A stretch of DNA of 64,000 nt, taken from Diplolepis rosae. Taxonomy: Eukaryota > Arthropoda > Insecta > Hymenoptera > Diplolepididae. The translations under genes and the position numbers were made by a program. Each line of letters starts with the position of its first letter. The stretch's first letter is position 1. The stretch is taken from contig JAPYXD010000715.1 in NCBI GenBank assembly GCA_030998225.1, positions 3,472,001 to 3,536,000 of the forward strand, read 5' to 3'. Below are positions 1 to 10,610 of the stretch, piece after piece. The notes beneath the pieces are model-generated. The model ran no database searches and was not told the DNA's origin. It was given only the letters and a program-made list of their open reading frames with translations.

Positions 1-442
1 CGGCAGATAAATTCTCTTAGAATTTATGAGAATTTTCTCATTTTGACTTTTTAAATGTTTTAAACAATCAGAATCACTTATTTAGGTTTCGTGAAATATA
101 AAAATGGCTAATATTTAGATGGTAAATAATTATAGGACCGAAAAAAGTTTGAAAGCGTGCATCTTGCATGTGTCAGGAGGAATCGAACCTCCGAATTTCA
201 AACGCTTTCAAACTTTTTTCGGTCCTATAATTATTTACCATCTAAATATTAGCCATTTTTATATTTCACGAAACCTAAGTACCAATAACTATCATCCTTT
301 AAACATCTAGTGGTGAAGGAATAAGAAATTGGGATGTGACAAACATAATTTAGAAACTTTTAGGTAATTTACCATCTAAGATTGTCGATTCACGAAAGTG
401 TTTGCAAATTAAACCTAATAGATGTCACTTCAAGTCCCAATT
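1..442. other. Left flank of element B; no gene
   Basis: AT-rich sequence outside the LTR elements. The only structured part is the inverted repeat at 82-278. The last four bases, AATT at 439-442, are the left copy of element B's target-site duplication; the partner is at 27309-27312. A 63-residue open frame here lies mostly inside the inverted repeat and has no coding features. Confidence 0.6.
82..278. repeat. 77-bp apparently perfect inverted repeat with a tRNA T-arm-like loop
   Basis: Bases 82-158 are the reverse complement of 202-278 with no mismatch that I can find, around a 43-nt loop. The loop, read on the minus strand, contains GGAGGTTCGATTCCTCC, which has the form of a tRNA T stem-loop and RNA polymerase III B box. 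A transcript would fold into a very long hairpin. It may be a small foldback element or an inverted duplication formed at a tRNA-derived sequence. Confidence 0.75.
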
Positions 443-590
443 TGTAACTCCCCCAAACGTGTGTTGGTTATGTGGAAATCTGTAAGGTGGGTTTTTTGCC
501 TTGAACGTTAAAACGTAAAAGTTAAGGAACTGATGAGAGGTTGAAAAACTTAACTTGAGATAAAATCAAATTTAAAATGATAAATGATAT
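443..590 (-). repeat. Element B 3' LTR, distal fragment
   Basis: First 148 bp of the left LTR of B, matching 26037-26184 with four mismatches by eye. It is cut by element A after ATAT (587-590); the duplicated ATAT lies at 17565-17568 and the LTR resumes at 17569. Confidence 0.95.
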
Positions 591-3500
591 TGTTACGTCC
601 GAAAACGCAATAGTGTCCTATGCAAAATGATTTTTAGGTCAAAGCTCGCGCTTTATAACCTGGGAATCAGACCTAACTATGAGAAGAGAATAATACGCAA
701 ATCAACCCGTTAAGTCGAAATCAGCGAGAAAACCCTAACGCTTTCGTGTCGCAATATAACGTTTTGAATAACGAAATAAGAATACCTATTAATCCCTAAT
801 ATTTGATTGATTAAACAAGTCAGTTTGAGTGAACTTGGTGCAAGCTCAACTAACTGTTTGCAGCGTGAAAATCAGTTAACTAACTGATTGATATACCATG
901 TCAACGACCCTTGAGAAAATTTGCAAAAATTTATAGGGTCCCAAAATTGTTTCGAGAACGTCTATCTTGAATGATAGCATTGAACCAATGCTTTGAATCA
1001 ATGCTCCATTCGTAAGACAAATAAACCTATCTTACTATATCTTGCACTGAACTAATTATGCTCAATGCTAAAGGATTAAGGTTAACAAAAATACAAACTA
1101 ACATTGAACGAAAATAATGCTCAATGTTTATTTAAAGTTTCCAAAACATACAACCTAAATATCTGGGCACTGAACTATGCGAATTGCTCAATGTCCTAGT
1201 TGAAGAACTTGAAATTAAACAAAGATAATAACTAACACTGAACGACGCTAATGCTCAATGTTTGTTTAAAATTACCAAGTGCTTCTCCTAAATATCTGAA
1301 CACTGAACTATGTGAAATTGCTCAATGTTCAAATTGAAAAATTGAAATTAAACCAATGATGTAACCTGACACTGAACGAAACCCTTGCTCAATGTTTAAT
1401 TAAGAACTTGAAATGAACCGAATATATTAAACTTACACTGAACGAACTAATGCTCAATGCTTGTTTAAAGGTTTAAAAGCATACGACCAAAATATCTAAA
1501 CACTGAACTATGAATTGCTCAATGTTTAATTAAAAAATTATTATAAACAAATTAAATCAATTAACACTGAACTGAATTGCTCAATGTTGAAATTGAAAAT
1601 TGAAAAGAAGAAACAACTTACACTGAACTTAACCGAATAGCTCAATGTTTAATTTAAAAATTATTATAAACAAATTAAATCAATTATCACTGAACTTAAT
1701 TAAATAGCTCAGTGTCAAAATTGAAATAAAGAAGGAAAATTACACTGAACTTAATTAAATAGCTCAATGTTAAATTTAACAATTGTTATAAACAAATTAA
1801 ATTAATTAACACTGAACTAATTTTTGCTCAATGTTTAAATTAATGATTGATATAAACAAACCAAACACACTAACACTGAACTAATTCTGCTCAATGTTTA
1901 AATTTAGAAATTTATTATAAACAAATTAAACAACTTCACTGAACTAAATAAATTGCTCAATGTTTAAAAATTAATTGATTAAACAAATTAAACACACTAA
2001 CACTGAACTAATTTTGCTCAATGTTTGAATTAAGAAATTTATTATAAACAAATTTAATAAATTAACACTGAACTAATTTTGCTCAATGTTTAAATTTATA
2101 ATTGATATAAACAAATTAAACACACTAACAATGAACTAATTTTGCTCAATGTTGAATTAATGATTGATATAAACAAACCAAACACAATAACACTGAACTA
2201 ATTCTGCTCAATGTTTAAATTAATAACTGACATAAACAAACCAAACACACTAACACTGAACTAATTCTGCTCAATGCTTAAATTTAGAAATTTATTATAA
2301 ACAAATTAAACACACTAACACTGAACTAATTTTGCTCAATGTTTAAATTTATGATTGATATAAACAAATTAAACACACTAACACTGAACTAATAATTTGC
2401 TCAATGTTTGAATTGAAAGTTGAAATAAACAGATTTAATTCTTTAACACTGAACTAATTCTGCTCAATGTTTAAATTGAAAGTTGAAATAAAAATCAAAC
2501 ACACTAACACTGAACTAATTCTGCTCAATGCTTAAATTTAGAAATTTATTATAAACAAATTAAACACACTAACACTGAACTAATTTTGCTTAATGTTTAA
2601 ATTTATGATTGATATAAACAAATTAAACACACTAACACTGAACTAATTTTGCTCAATGTTTAAATTTATGATTGATATAAACAAATTAAACACACTAACA
2701 CTGAACTAATAATTTGCTCAATGTTGAATTAATGATTGATATAAACAAACCAAACACAATAACACTGAACTAATTCTGCTCAATGTTTAAATTAATAACT
2801 GACATAAACAAACCAAACACACTAACACTGAACTAATTCTGCTCAATGTTTGAATTAAGAAATTTATTATAAACAAATTTAATAAATTAACACTGAACTA
2901 ATTTTGCTCAATGTTTAAATTTATGATTGATATAAACAAATTAAACACACTAACACTGAACTAATAATTTGCTCAATGTTGAATTAATGATTGATATAAA
3001 CAAACCAAACACAATAACACTGAACTAATTCTGCTCAATGTTTAAATTAATAACTGACATAAACAAACCAAACACACTAACACTGAACTAATTCTGCTCA
3101 ATGCTTAAATTTAGAAATTTATTATAAACAAATTAAACACACTAACACTGAACTAATTTTGCTCAATGTTTAAATTTATGATTGATATAAACAAATTAAA
3201 CACACTAACACTGAACTAATAATTTGCTCAATGTTTGAATTGAAAGTTGAAATAAACAGATTCAATTCTTTAACACTGAACTAATTCTGCTCAATGTTTA
3301 AATTGAAAGTTGAAATAAAAATCAAACACACTAACACTGAACTAATTCTGCTCAATGCTTAAATTTAGAAATTTATTATAAACAAATTAAACACACTAAC
3401 ACTGAACTAATTTTGCTTAATGTTTAAATTTATGATTGATATAAACAAATTAAACACACTAACACTGAACTAATAATTTGCTCAATGTTTGAATTGAAAG

Positions 3501-4796
3501 TTGAAATAAACAGATTTAATTCTTTAACACTGAACTAATTCTGCTCAATGTTTAAATTGAAAGTTGAAATAAAAATCAAATACACTAACACTGAACTAAT
3601 AATTTGCTCAATGTTTGAGTTGAAAGTTGAAATAAACAAATTAATTCCTTAACACTGAACTAATTCTGCTCAATGTTTAAATTGAAAGTTGAAATAAACA
3701 AATTAATTCTTTAACACTGAACTAATTCTGCTCAATGTTTAAATTGAAATACACCAACACTGAACTAATAATTTGCTCAATGTTTAATAATTCGAAGAAA
3801 TGTTTAATATAATTATTTGATTAAATTTCAGTGCGTTAAACGGCTTAAATTTGAAAATAGAAAAAAATGGTTGGAAATTGAATTAAAGAAATAAACAAAT
3901 TTTGGCTTACTTGGATTTATTTTATGAAGAAGTTCTGATACAATATTTTTCTCTTGTTGATGAGGTCTTGGTAACACAAGTTAAAAAGCTTGATATGGGG
4001 CTAAAGCCCAAGTTGAACTGATTTTCCATGAAAATTGTCGCTGTATTTATATGGTTTGGCTCCCATATGTTCTATGAGTAAGACAAAGAGAGCATGAGGG
4101 CTGTTTTGGTTTATACCGGGTGTCCTCATATTAACCTTGCTTTTTACAAAATTCCTTAAAAATAAGCCTAATTTCTTTGATTTTCTTATATTTTAAGTCG
4201 TATCCGATAAGGTTCATTTGAGTCTAACATGAGTTGCTAATTTAATTAATTCGCATTCATGAATTCCACCCCTTTCTCGTTTCTTTTGTACTTATAAATT
4301 TAACTTATTATTTAACGATGCTATTCGCTTATTTATTGTTTATTTTATGTTTTCATATTTTTTTGAATGCAAAATTAACACAGGTATTATATTTTTGATT
4401 CGAACTCTTTTCTTATACATTATTTTCTTATCCTTAATCTAAACCTTAAGAACTAGAATACAATTTATCACATCCTTGAATATGTAATTTGAAGTTATGC
4501 GCGACTTTATTGAGAAAATAGTTGAAATAAAAGGAAATTAACAAAATATTATTTTGAAGAAAACCTGTAAAATTCTTTAAGAAATCTGAAGAGTACTCTA
4601 AGTGCAGTGCATTGAGACTAGGGGAGCATCCTTATCATGCACTTTGACATGTTTATTGCGCTCCTGCAGTCGGAGTCAGCTGCATACAAGTGTCTATTTC
4701 CCGTATATACTATGTGGCCGAAAATTTCAAGAATCGCTTTATTAATTTCCTATTCTATATTAATATTAATAATTTAAACTTATGCAGGATGTAACA
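591..4796 (-). repeat. Element A 3' LTR, 4206 bp
   Basis: Paired with 14255-17564 but 896 bp longer, all of the difference lying in the tandem array. The non-repeat ends (about 430 and 1000 bp) match with roughly 20 differences by eye. It ends in the inverted TGTTAC/GTAACA. No protein gene is seen in it. Confidence 0.95.
1020..3790. repeat. Tandem array in element A left LTR, about 45 units of 60-70 bp
   Basis: Each unit has a core CACTGAACTAATTYTGCTC followed by AATGTTTAAAT and an AT-rich spacer such as TGATTGATATAAACAAA. CACTGA and TCAATG/TCAGTG bracket the core, so each core can form a weak hairpin. Units in the first 800 bp are diverged. Later units form higher-order blocks (the sets near 2180-2700, 2760-3240 and 3240-3600 repeat one another). 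The copy number is my rough count. Confidence 0.9.
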
Positions 4797-4810
4797 CCCC
4801 CCTCCTAAAA
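4797..4810 (-). promoter_or_regulatory. Element A polypurine tract
   Basis: On the minus strand TTTTAGGAGGGGGG lies immediately before the 3' LTR. This is the expected place and composition of the plus-strand primer for reverse transcription. Confidence 0.85.
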
Positions 4811-4935
4811 CGCTTACTAGTAAATAAAATGTCTAGGAAGCGTACGCTGCGTAACCTCACTTTCACTACATGTTTCTTCTATCTCCGATATCTTGATACG
4901 CTATAGGCTACGCATCGTCCATTTGAATTGCCTCC

Positions 4936-6915
4936 TTAGGTTTTATAAGAGAAAAATTTCTCCTTCACTTCGGATTCTTGGTGATCCGACTGTGCACCAC
5001 TTTGCGTTGTCTTATGACCCTGTCTTGGTAGGATTTGTGGCTGGACCTCTAGTTCCCCTAGTTCCACATCTTCTTGCATCTTGTACCGTTTGGTTGGTAC
5101 TGGCTTGGATGACCGTTTATTAATCAGGATGAGACACTGCGTGAGTGTGCCCCAAATCGCACCCATCATATGTATTGACCATCCGTAAACTCGATGTAGT
5201 AGGAATCCATTAATTATAACATCTATGATTATTTTAATTCCTTGAATTATCAAAAGGATTGCTACAAAACCAGCGCTAGCTGTACCAAATGTCATAAATT
5301 TTTCCCAGAGTCTTGCTCCTGTTGACTCTACAATCTTCTCCATTGTTTTTTCATTCAATAATTTTAACAATGTTCCATCCTGGTCGCTTGCAATGTGACC
5401 ATGCATTTCTCGTGCTACATCATTCAATAAGGATGACTTCTCAACTGGGAACATGATACGTTCTCTTAGATCTTCTAATTCCTTTTCAGTGTAGATCCCA
5501 CTTATTGACAAAGATGCTGGGTTAACATATTCCCAAGTTGGTTTAATTGATGGTTGGATTGTGATTGGTTTTAGTCCTTCTGTTGGTCTTGGTAGTAACT
5601 TGTACCAATACCCTTCAATGAGATAGTAGGAAGGTAAGATAGAGTTACAAGTAACTCGAGTTCCCTTTTTCTTGATTATGTGCGTCCTAGGTGTAAGGTA
5701 ATAAGTAGTATTTCTTAGCATCACCTTGAGTTCCGCATAACACTCTTCTCCCTGTTTAACCACAACTTCCACTGGTATGCATTTAATAATATGCACTACC
5801 TCTCCTGCAGTAACTGCCATGTACCCTGGACCTTTCATAAGGTTATAAGCAAATTCATCTGGTGCTTGCGTAGCTATAGCGAGTCCGTTCTTCAAAGTTT
5901 CCCGCTCCAGATTGCACCGTTGTAATAAGACGTCTCTATACAAACTTCTTATTTGAGTCTTGATATGTTTTTCTACATATACAAACTTCGAGTTCATGTA
6001 CGTGAATATGTCAAGGTTATCTGTGTTAAGTCCATAATTTTCTGCGAAAGATTCGCCTTTGACTGTCTCAAAAATTACTAATTTGGGATGTTCAGTTTGT
6101 AATACCGTGTATCCACAAACATTAGTCGAAGATTTTACCATTAGAGCAAATGTTGTTTCTTCTGTCACTAAAGAGTATACTGACTGAACACGATTACTAA
6201 CTAAGTCGTCGATCTTATTCGCATAACCTTCGAACAAAATACTGTATTGGTGAAACTTACAATTACCGGTAGGAATAGAGTTCCAAAACGTATAACCACC
6301 TTCAACATCTAAGCATGTTGCTTCTGACAAGGTACAGTGTGTACCGGAGCGCAAATATATTAAATTGTTATTCAAATTTACTCTTGCCTTTTGTTCCTGT
6401 AAAGTTATCTTTATTGTGCCTTGTACGACAACAGACTCCCAGTCCCCATAAGGATCCGAATATGCCGCTCCGTTACACTTCCCCTCATTATCTACATAAC
6501 CTGCATAGAGCATAGGATGTGATGTAGTACTATTTATTTTAATTCCACTAATAACATGGTTGTTTAACTCGAGTATTCCAGTAGTATATAGTTTTTTACA
6601 AGTTTCCCTACTTATATCATATATATACTCACGTTCACCGTGTTTTACAATTGAAATGTGAGAATACATTCCGCAATAATAAACTGTCCTATGAATTTCA
6701 AGTTTACATTGTATGGCTTGAGTTTCCGAAAATTCGTTGACCTGTAACAATTGGACATACTTTCTGGAGACGTTGAGAGAGCTTGGTGGTATTTCGCATT
6801 GTCCTACATCTAATAGCGATATCGTCGTAATATTCAATGAACGTGATCCGCAGTCGTATCCGACTAACGCTGCTGCGGTTTGGAACAGAAAGACACACGC
6901 TAATGTCACGAACAT
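4936..6915 (-). CDS. env: Element A envelope glycoprotein (captured insect-virus-type G)
   Basis: An intact 659-residue frame between integrase and the 3' LTR, starting at ATG 24 nt after the pol stop. Residues 1-16 form a hydrophobic signal peptide. The ectodomain is rich in Cys and N-glycosylation sequons (for example Asn28). About 545-575 is a long hydrophobic membrane segment followed by a second hydrophobic stretch to about 598 and a charged tail of about 61 residues. The N-terminal pattern (GYDCGSRSLNITTISLLDVG) resembles glycoproteins of chuvirus-like negative-strand RNA viruses, which are known to be captured by insect LTR elements. That family assignment is from memory and needs a search. 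The bases before the ATG read GATTACAG, a possible splice acceptor, so env may be made from a spliced RNA. It would mediate membrane fusion if expressed. Confidence 0.8.
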   Translation of the reverse strand: MFVTLACVFLFQTAAALVGYDCGSRSLNITTISLLDVGQCEIPPSSLNVSRKYVQLLQVNEFSETQAIQCKLEIHRTVYYCGMYSHISIVKHGEREYIYDISRETCKKLYTTGILELNNHVISGIKINSTTSHPMLYAGYVDNEGKCNGAAYSDPYGDWESVVVQGTIKITLQEQKARVNLNNNLIYLRSGTHCTLSEATCLDVEGGYTFWNSIPTGNCKFHQYSILFEGYANKIDDLVSNRVQSVYSLVTEETTFALMVKSSTNVCGYTVLQTEHPKLVIFETVKGESFAENYGLNTDNLDIFTYMNSKFVYVEKHIKTQIRSLYRDVLLQRCNLERETLKNGLAIATQAPDEFAYNLMKGPGYMAVTAGEVVHIIKCIPVEVVVKQGEECYAELKVMLRNTTYYLTPRTHIIKKKGTRVTCNSILPSYYLIEGYWYKLLPRPTEGLKPITIQPSIKPTWEYVNPASLSISGIYTEKELEDLRERIMFPVEKSSLLNDVAREMHGHIASDQDGTLLKLLNEKTMEKIVESTGARLWEKFMTFGTASAGFVAILLIIQGIKIIIDVIINGFLLHRVYGWSIHMMGAIWGTLTQCLILINKRSSKPVPTKRYKMQEDVELGELEVQPQILPRQGHKTTQSGAQSDHQESEVKEKFFSYKT

Positions 6916-6938
6916 CTGTAATCAGAACATGAATCTGA

Positions 6939-9900
6939 TTATTCATCTTCTGAATGTTTTTTCTTTACTTTCTTTTTAATTTTTACTTCGCAGTTAATAT
7001 GCGATACTCTGAGTCTATTAGCACGGACTATCTTGCTGCTCCCCTTGAATTGAATTTTAACATTATTCTTGTTTATTACTTCCAAAATTTTATGAGGGCC
7101 AGTATAATGATCCCCAAATTTACCGGGTTTTGGTCCCTTCAGCAAAAAGACGTAATCACCCACCTTAAAATTTGTGCTATTTATATTTTTGTCATAGTAC
7201 CCCTTTGACCGGGTTTTAGCCTCTACAAGATTGTTATATACTATTGTTCTTATACCCGTAAGGAGAGTGACCAAGTCTTTTATATACCCTTGATATGTCG
7301 GTAATAAATCGTCCTCTCGGAGTGGTTCACATGAAGGTGATCTGGCTAACCGACCAAAAACCACTTCGAAAGGTGTATGTTTCGTGCCCTCATGTATGCA
7401 CGTATTATAATTGAATACAGCAATTTCTACCCACTGATCCCACTCGCAATCTTTCTCGGAATATTGCTTAAGGAATTCACCCAATGCATGATGTGAACGT
7501 TCAAGTGAACCATTAGATTGAGGATGAAATGCAGTGGTTTTTACTCTTTTTATTTTAAATCTTCTTGCTATTTTCTGAATCAATTTACTAAGGAAATTTC
7601 GCCCTTGGTCGGTTAAAATGACCTTAGGTGCTCCGAAAATGCAAATGAAATTCTTTATCAATGCGTCTGCTATTGTGGTAGCTAAAGCATTTGGTAATGG
7701 TACAGCAATGCAGAATTTAGAAAGTTGATCTTGCATTGTCAATATATACTCATTATCATTTTTAGTTTTAGGCAGAGGGCCTACTATATCTAAAGCAATT
7801 TTCTCAAAGGTCGTTCCTGGTGTATCTGTTATGACCATAGGTTGCCTAGTTTTAAGTCTAACAAGTTTTTTCAATTGGCATTGTATACATTGTTGCATTC
7901 GTCTTTGCACGTCTTGCTTCAAGTTCTCCCAATAGTAATTTTGACGGATTCTATTGAAGGTTTTTGATACCCCCCTATGTCCTCCTATTGGCGAATTATG
8001 AAGCTCTCTAAAAATGTCATCGCGTTTACTACCTACTACATATTCTAAGGTTCCCTTACAAACGATTATTTTAATAGAGTCGTTCCCGAATATTTCCTTA
8101 ATAAGTTTTATTATATCAATCCACGGTATATTTTCTATATAAGAGCTTTTCTCTATGCTGAATTCTCTAATTTTCTTCGCTATCAAGGATTCACGCAAAA
8201 GTTTAAAAGTTACATGTAAGTTATTCTTAATTATTTCTTGTGATTCTGGAATTTCTCCTCGTATACACAAGCCGAAAAGATATTTATTGTTCATCCTTTT
8301 GGCTTCGTTGACGCTTCCTATTTGAAGTGCCTGTTTTGCGGGAATTTTATTCGCTTCTATGAGAGTTCTACATCCCTCATCACATGGATCTCCATTACTG
8401 GCTACAAAGTATGTGATATTATCCCGTCGAAACTGTAATAATTCCTTACTTTCAACTATGTTTCGGTTGAATGAAGTTTGAATTGGTTCTTCCTCTTCGG
8501 ACACAGAATTATCATCGTTGGTCAAGTTTTCCTGTCGATAGTTTACATTGTTCATTGTTTCGTTTTCTACTATCCCTTCACTCTCATCTTCGGAGGAGGA
8601 AAAATTTGTTTCTGATTTACTGTTATCGTAGTTAGGTTCGAGTATCTCTGGTTGTTTGCAAGTTGGTTCATCATTAGTGGGACTAGTTTGGTAATTTTTA
8701 AATGTTGGTCTCCTTTCAGGCACCTTGGTAGCAGCTTCGATGTCACTTTCAACATCGCTTTCAGCATAATTTATTTTCTTCTTACATTTTCGTTTTGACA
8801 TTTTCTGTAATGTAGGTTCCATATTTTGGCTGTTTTCTTCTATTCCTCCGTCTCTGCTTCTGTTTCCTTCCAGAGCTTGTCTCCGAGTAACAATATTGAC
8901 GCGCTGGGTTATTACTGGATTTCTAGATAAAGCATCTGCATTCACATTCATTTTCCCTGGTTTATATATAATTTCGTAATCGTATTCAGACAACTTAAAT
9001 CTCCATTTTTGAACTCTAGTGTTCAAGTCTGCTGTTTTGAACCATATTAATGGCTGGTGATCAGTAACAATAGTGAACTTTCTACCAAATACATATGGTC
9101 GGAACGTTCGCACTGCATGAATTACCGCTAGCGCTTCTTTTTCATAGGTGTCATACTTCAATTCTGGACCCCTGAGTACTCTTGAAGTATAGGCAATTGG
9201 TTTGTCTCTCCCGATTTTGCCTTGTGATAGGATTCCTCCAACCGCGTAGCCAGACGCATCTGTAGTTATTAAGAAAGGTTTACTCATGTCAGGGGATTGT
9301 AATAATGGTGCTGAGCATAATACTTCCTTTAACTTTTCAAACTCGTTTTCAGAATCCTTCGTCCAGTTAAAAGTTTCATTTTTTTGTAATAGTTTAGTCA
9401 ATGGCTTTGCTATTTTTGCAAAATCTTTAATAAACCGCCTGTAATATCCTGCTAAACCCAGGAATTGGCATACGCCCTTAGCGTTTTTGAGTTTTGGAAA
9501 GTTTCTAACCGCTTCAACCTTTTTGGGGTCTGGATTTAATCCACTGGCGCTGATAATATGCCCAAGATATGTGACTTCGCGTTGTAATATCTCGCATTTT
9601 TTTGGCTCTAACTTCCAGCTATACTTACGTAACCTGCTCATTGCTTCATCGAACAATTTTTCGTGTTCCTCTAGAGTTTTTGCATAAATGACTATGTCAT
9701 CTATATACACAAATATCCCTTTACCAATAATACCTTCAAAGGTCATATTCATAGCCCTTTGATATTCTGATGCTGCGTTTCGAAGACCAAATGGCATTCT
9801 TACAAATTCAAAATGTCCACTGGGAGTTGAAAATGCTGTTTTATGTGCGTCAGCTTCGTCCAGTGCAATTTGATGAAAGCCTGTAACACAATCTATGACT

Positions 9901-10448
9901 GAGTAATAGCGACTATTACCCACCTGATCGAAAATATCAGTTATATTTGGAAGTGGGTAAGCCATTGGAATAGTCTTTTCGTTGAGAGGTCTAAAATCTA
10001 GTACTACTCTCCACTTTGGTTTACCATCCTGACCTGGTTTTTTGGGAACCACCCACAGACTGGTGTTGTAAGGTGATTTTGAAGGTCTAATTACTCCCTT
10101 TTCTAATAGTTCCCTAATTTCTTTATCTACTTCTTCTCTCAAGGCGTGAGGAAGCCGATACTGTTTTGTGTTAACCGGATAGTCATTGATCGTTAAGATT
10201 CGATGTTTTGTTATATTAGTAGCTGTTAAGGCGTCTCCTTCGAGCTGAAATCTATCTGAGTGTTTGATCAATAATTTATCCATCTGTTCCTGTTCTTCTT
10301 TGTTAAGATGACCTGTTTTAATTAGCGTTTTTAATTTATCTATTCGGGTCTTAGGTAGAGGTTTTATATCCTCGTTGTCAGAATCTTGATAGTCTGTCTG
10401 CTTTTCCTTAAAATTCTGAATTGTAAAGAAGTCTGAGTAATTTTCCAT
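6939..10448 (-). CDS. pol: Element A pol: reverse transcriptase, RNase H, integrase
   Basis: The 1169-residue open part of pol. RT spans about 100-370 with the motif A aspartate near 186 and YIDD at 248-251. RNase H follows with TTDASG near 394-400 and VTDHQPL near 460. A long acidic linker of about 180 residues (510-690) precedes integrase: zinc site H817, H824, C854, C857; catalytic D887, D947, E983 (D,D-35-E spacing); and a C-terminal GPH module. These residues are all present, so the enzyme domains look intact. The ATG at 10448 is only the first methionine: the same frame is open upstream to a TGA at 10611-10613, directly after the protease ORF. The protein is therefore normally the tail of a gag-pro-pol fusion. 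Whether the TGA is read through or is a lesion is unknown. Confidence 0.93.
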   Translation of the reverse strand: MENYSDFFTIQNFKEKQTDYQDSDNEDIKPLPKTRIDKLKTLIKTGHLNKEEQEQMDKLLIKHSDRFQLEGDALTATNITKHRILTINDYPVNTKQYRLPHALREEVDKEIRELLEKGVIRPSKSPYNTSLWVVPKKPGQDGKPKWRVVLDFRPLNEKTIPMAYPLPNITDIFDQVGNSRYYSVIDCVTGFHQIALDEADAHKTAFSTPSGHFEFVRMPFGLRNAASEYQRAMNMTFEGIIGKGIFVYIDDIVIYAKTLEEHEKLFDEAMSRLRKYSWKLEPKKCEILQREVTYLGHIISASGLNPDPKKVEAVRNFPKLKNAKGVCQFLGLAGYYRRFIKDFAKIAKPLTKLLQKNETFNWTKDSENEFEKLKEVLCSAPLLQSPDMSKPFLITTDASGYAVGGILSQGKIGRDKPIAYTSRVLRGPELKYDTYEKEALAVIHAVRTFRPYVFGRKFTIVTDHQPLIWFKTADLNTRVQKWRFKLSEYDYEIIYKPGKMNVNADALSRNPVITQRVNIVTRRQALEGNRSRDGGIEENSQNMEPTLQKMSKRKCKKKINYAESDVESDIEAATKVPERRPTFKNYQTSPTNDEPTCKQPEILEPNYDNSKSETNFSSSEDESEGIVENETMNNVNYRQENLTNDDNSVSEEEEPIQTSFNRNIVESKELLQFRRDNITYFVASNGDPCDEGCRTLIEANKIPAKQALQIGSVNEAKRMNNKYLFGLCIRGEIPESQEIIKNNLHVTFKLLRESLIAKKIREFSIEKSSYIENIPWIDIIKLIKEIFGNDSIKIIVCKGTLEYVVGSKRDDIFRELHNSPIGGHRGVSKTFNRIRQNYYWENLKQDVQRRMQQCIQCQLKKLVRLKTRQPMVITDTPGTTFEKIALDIVGPLPKTKNDNEYILTMQDQLSKFCIAVPLPNALATTIADALIKNFICIFGAPKVILTDQGRNFLSKLIQKIARRFKIKRVKTTAFHPQSNGSLERSHHALGEFLKQYSEKDCEWDQWVEIAVFNYNTCIHEGTKHTPFEVVFGRLARSPSCEPLREDDLLPTYQGYIKDLVTLLTGIRTIVYNNLVEAKTRSKGYYDKNINSTNFKVGDYVFLLKGPKPGKFGDHYTGPHKILEVINKNNVKIQFKGSSKIVRANRLRVSHINCEVKIKKKVKKKHSEDE

Positions 10449-10610
10449 AGAAGATTTTGTATGTTCGGGTATCCCTAGTTCATCTGCGGCTGTTAGGGCT
10501 GAGTATTGATAATAATACCGTTCTCCAAGACTAGTTCCATCTTCGCTTTCGAATTCGCCAAGTTGACCATTGTTGGAAAAAGCGTTACCTTCCTCTGAGT
10601 CTAAAGTCTC

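Noticed and set aside
1020..3790. CRISPR-like regular repeats
   Set aside because: The repeats are diverged, spacers are themselves repetitive, and the array lies in a retrotransposon LTR of a eukaryote.
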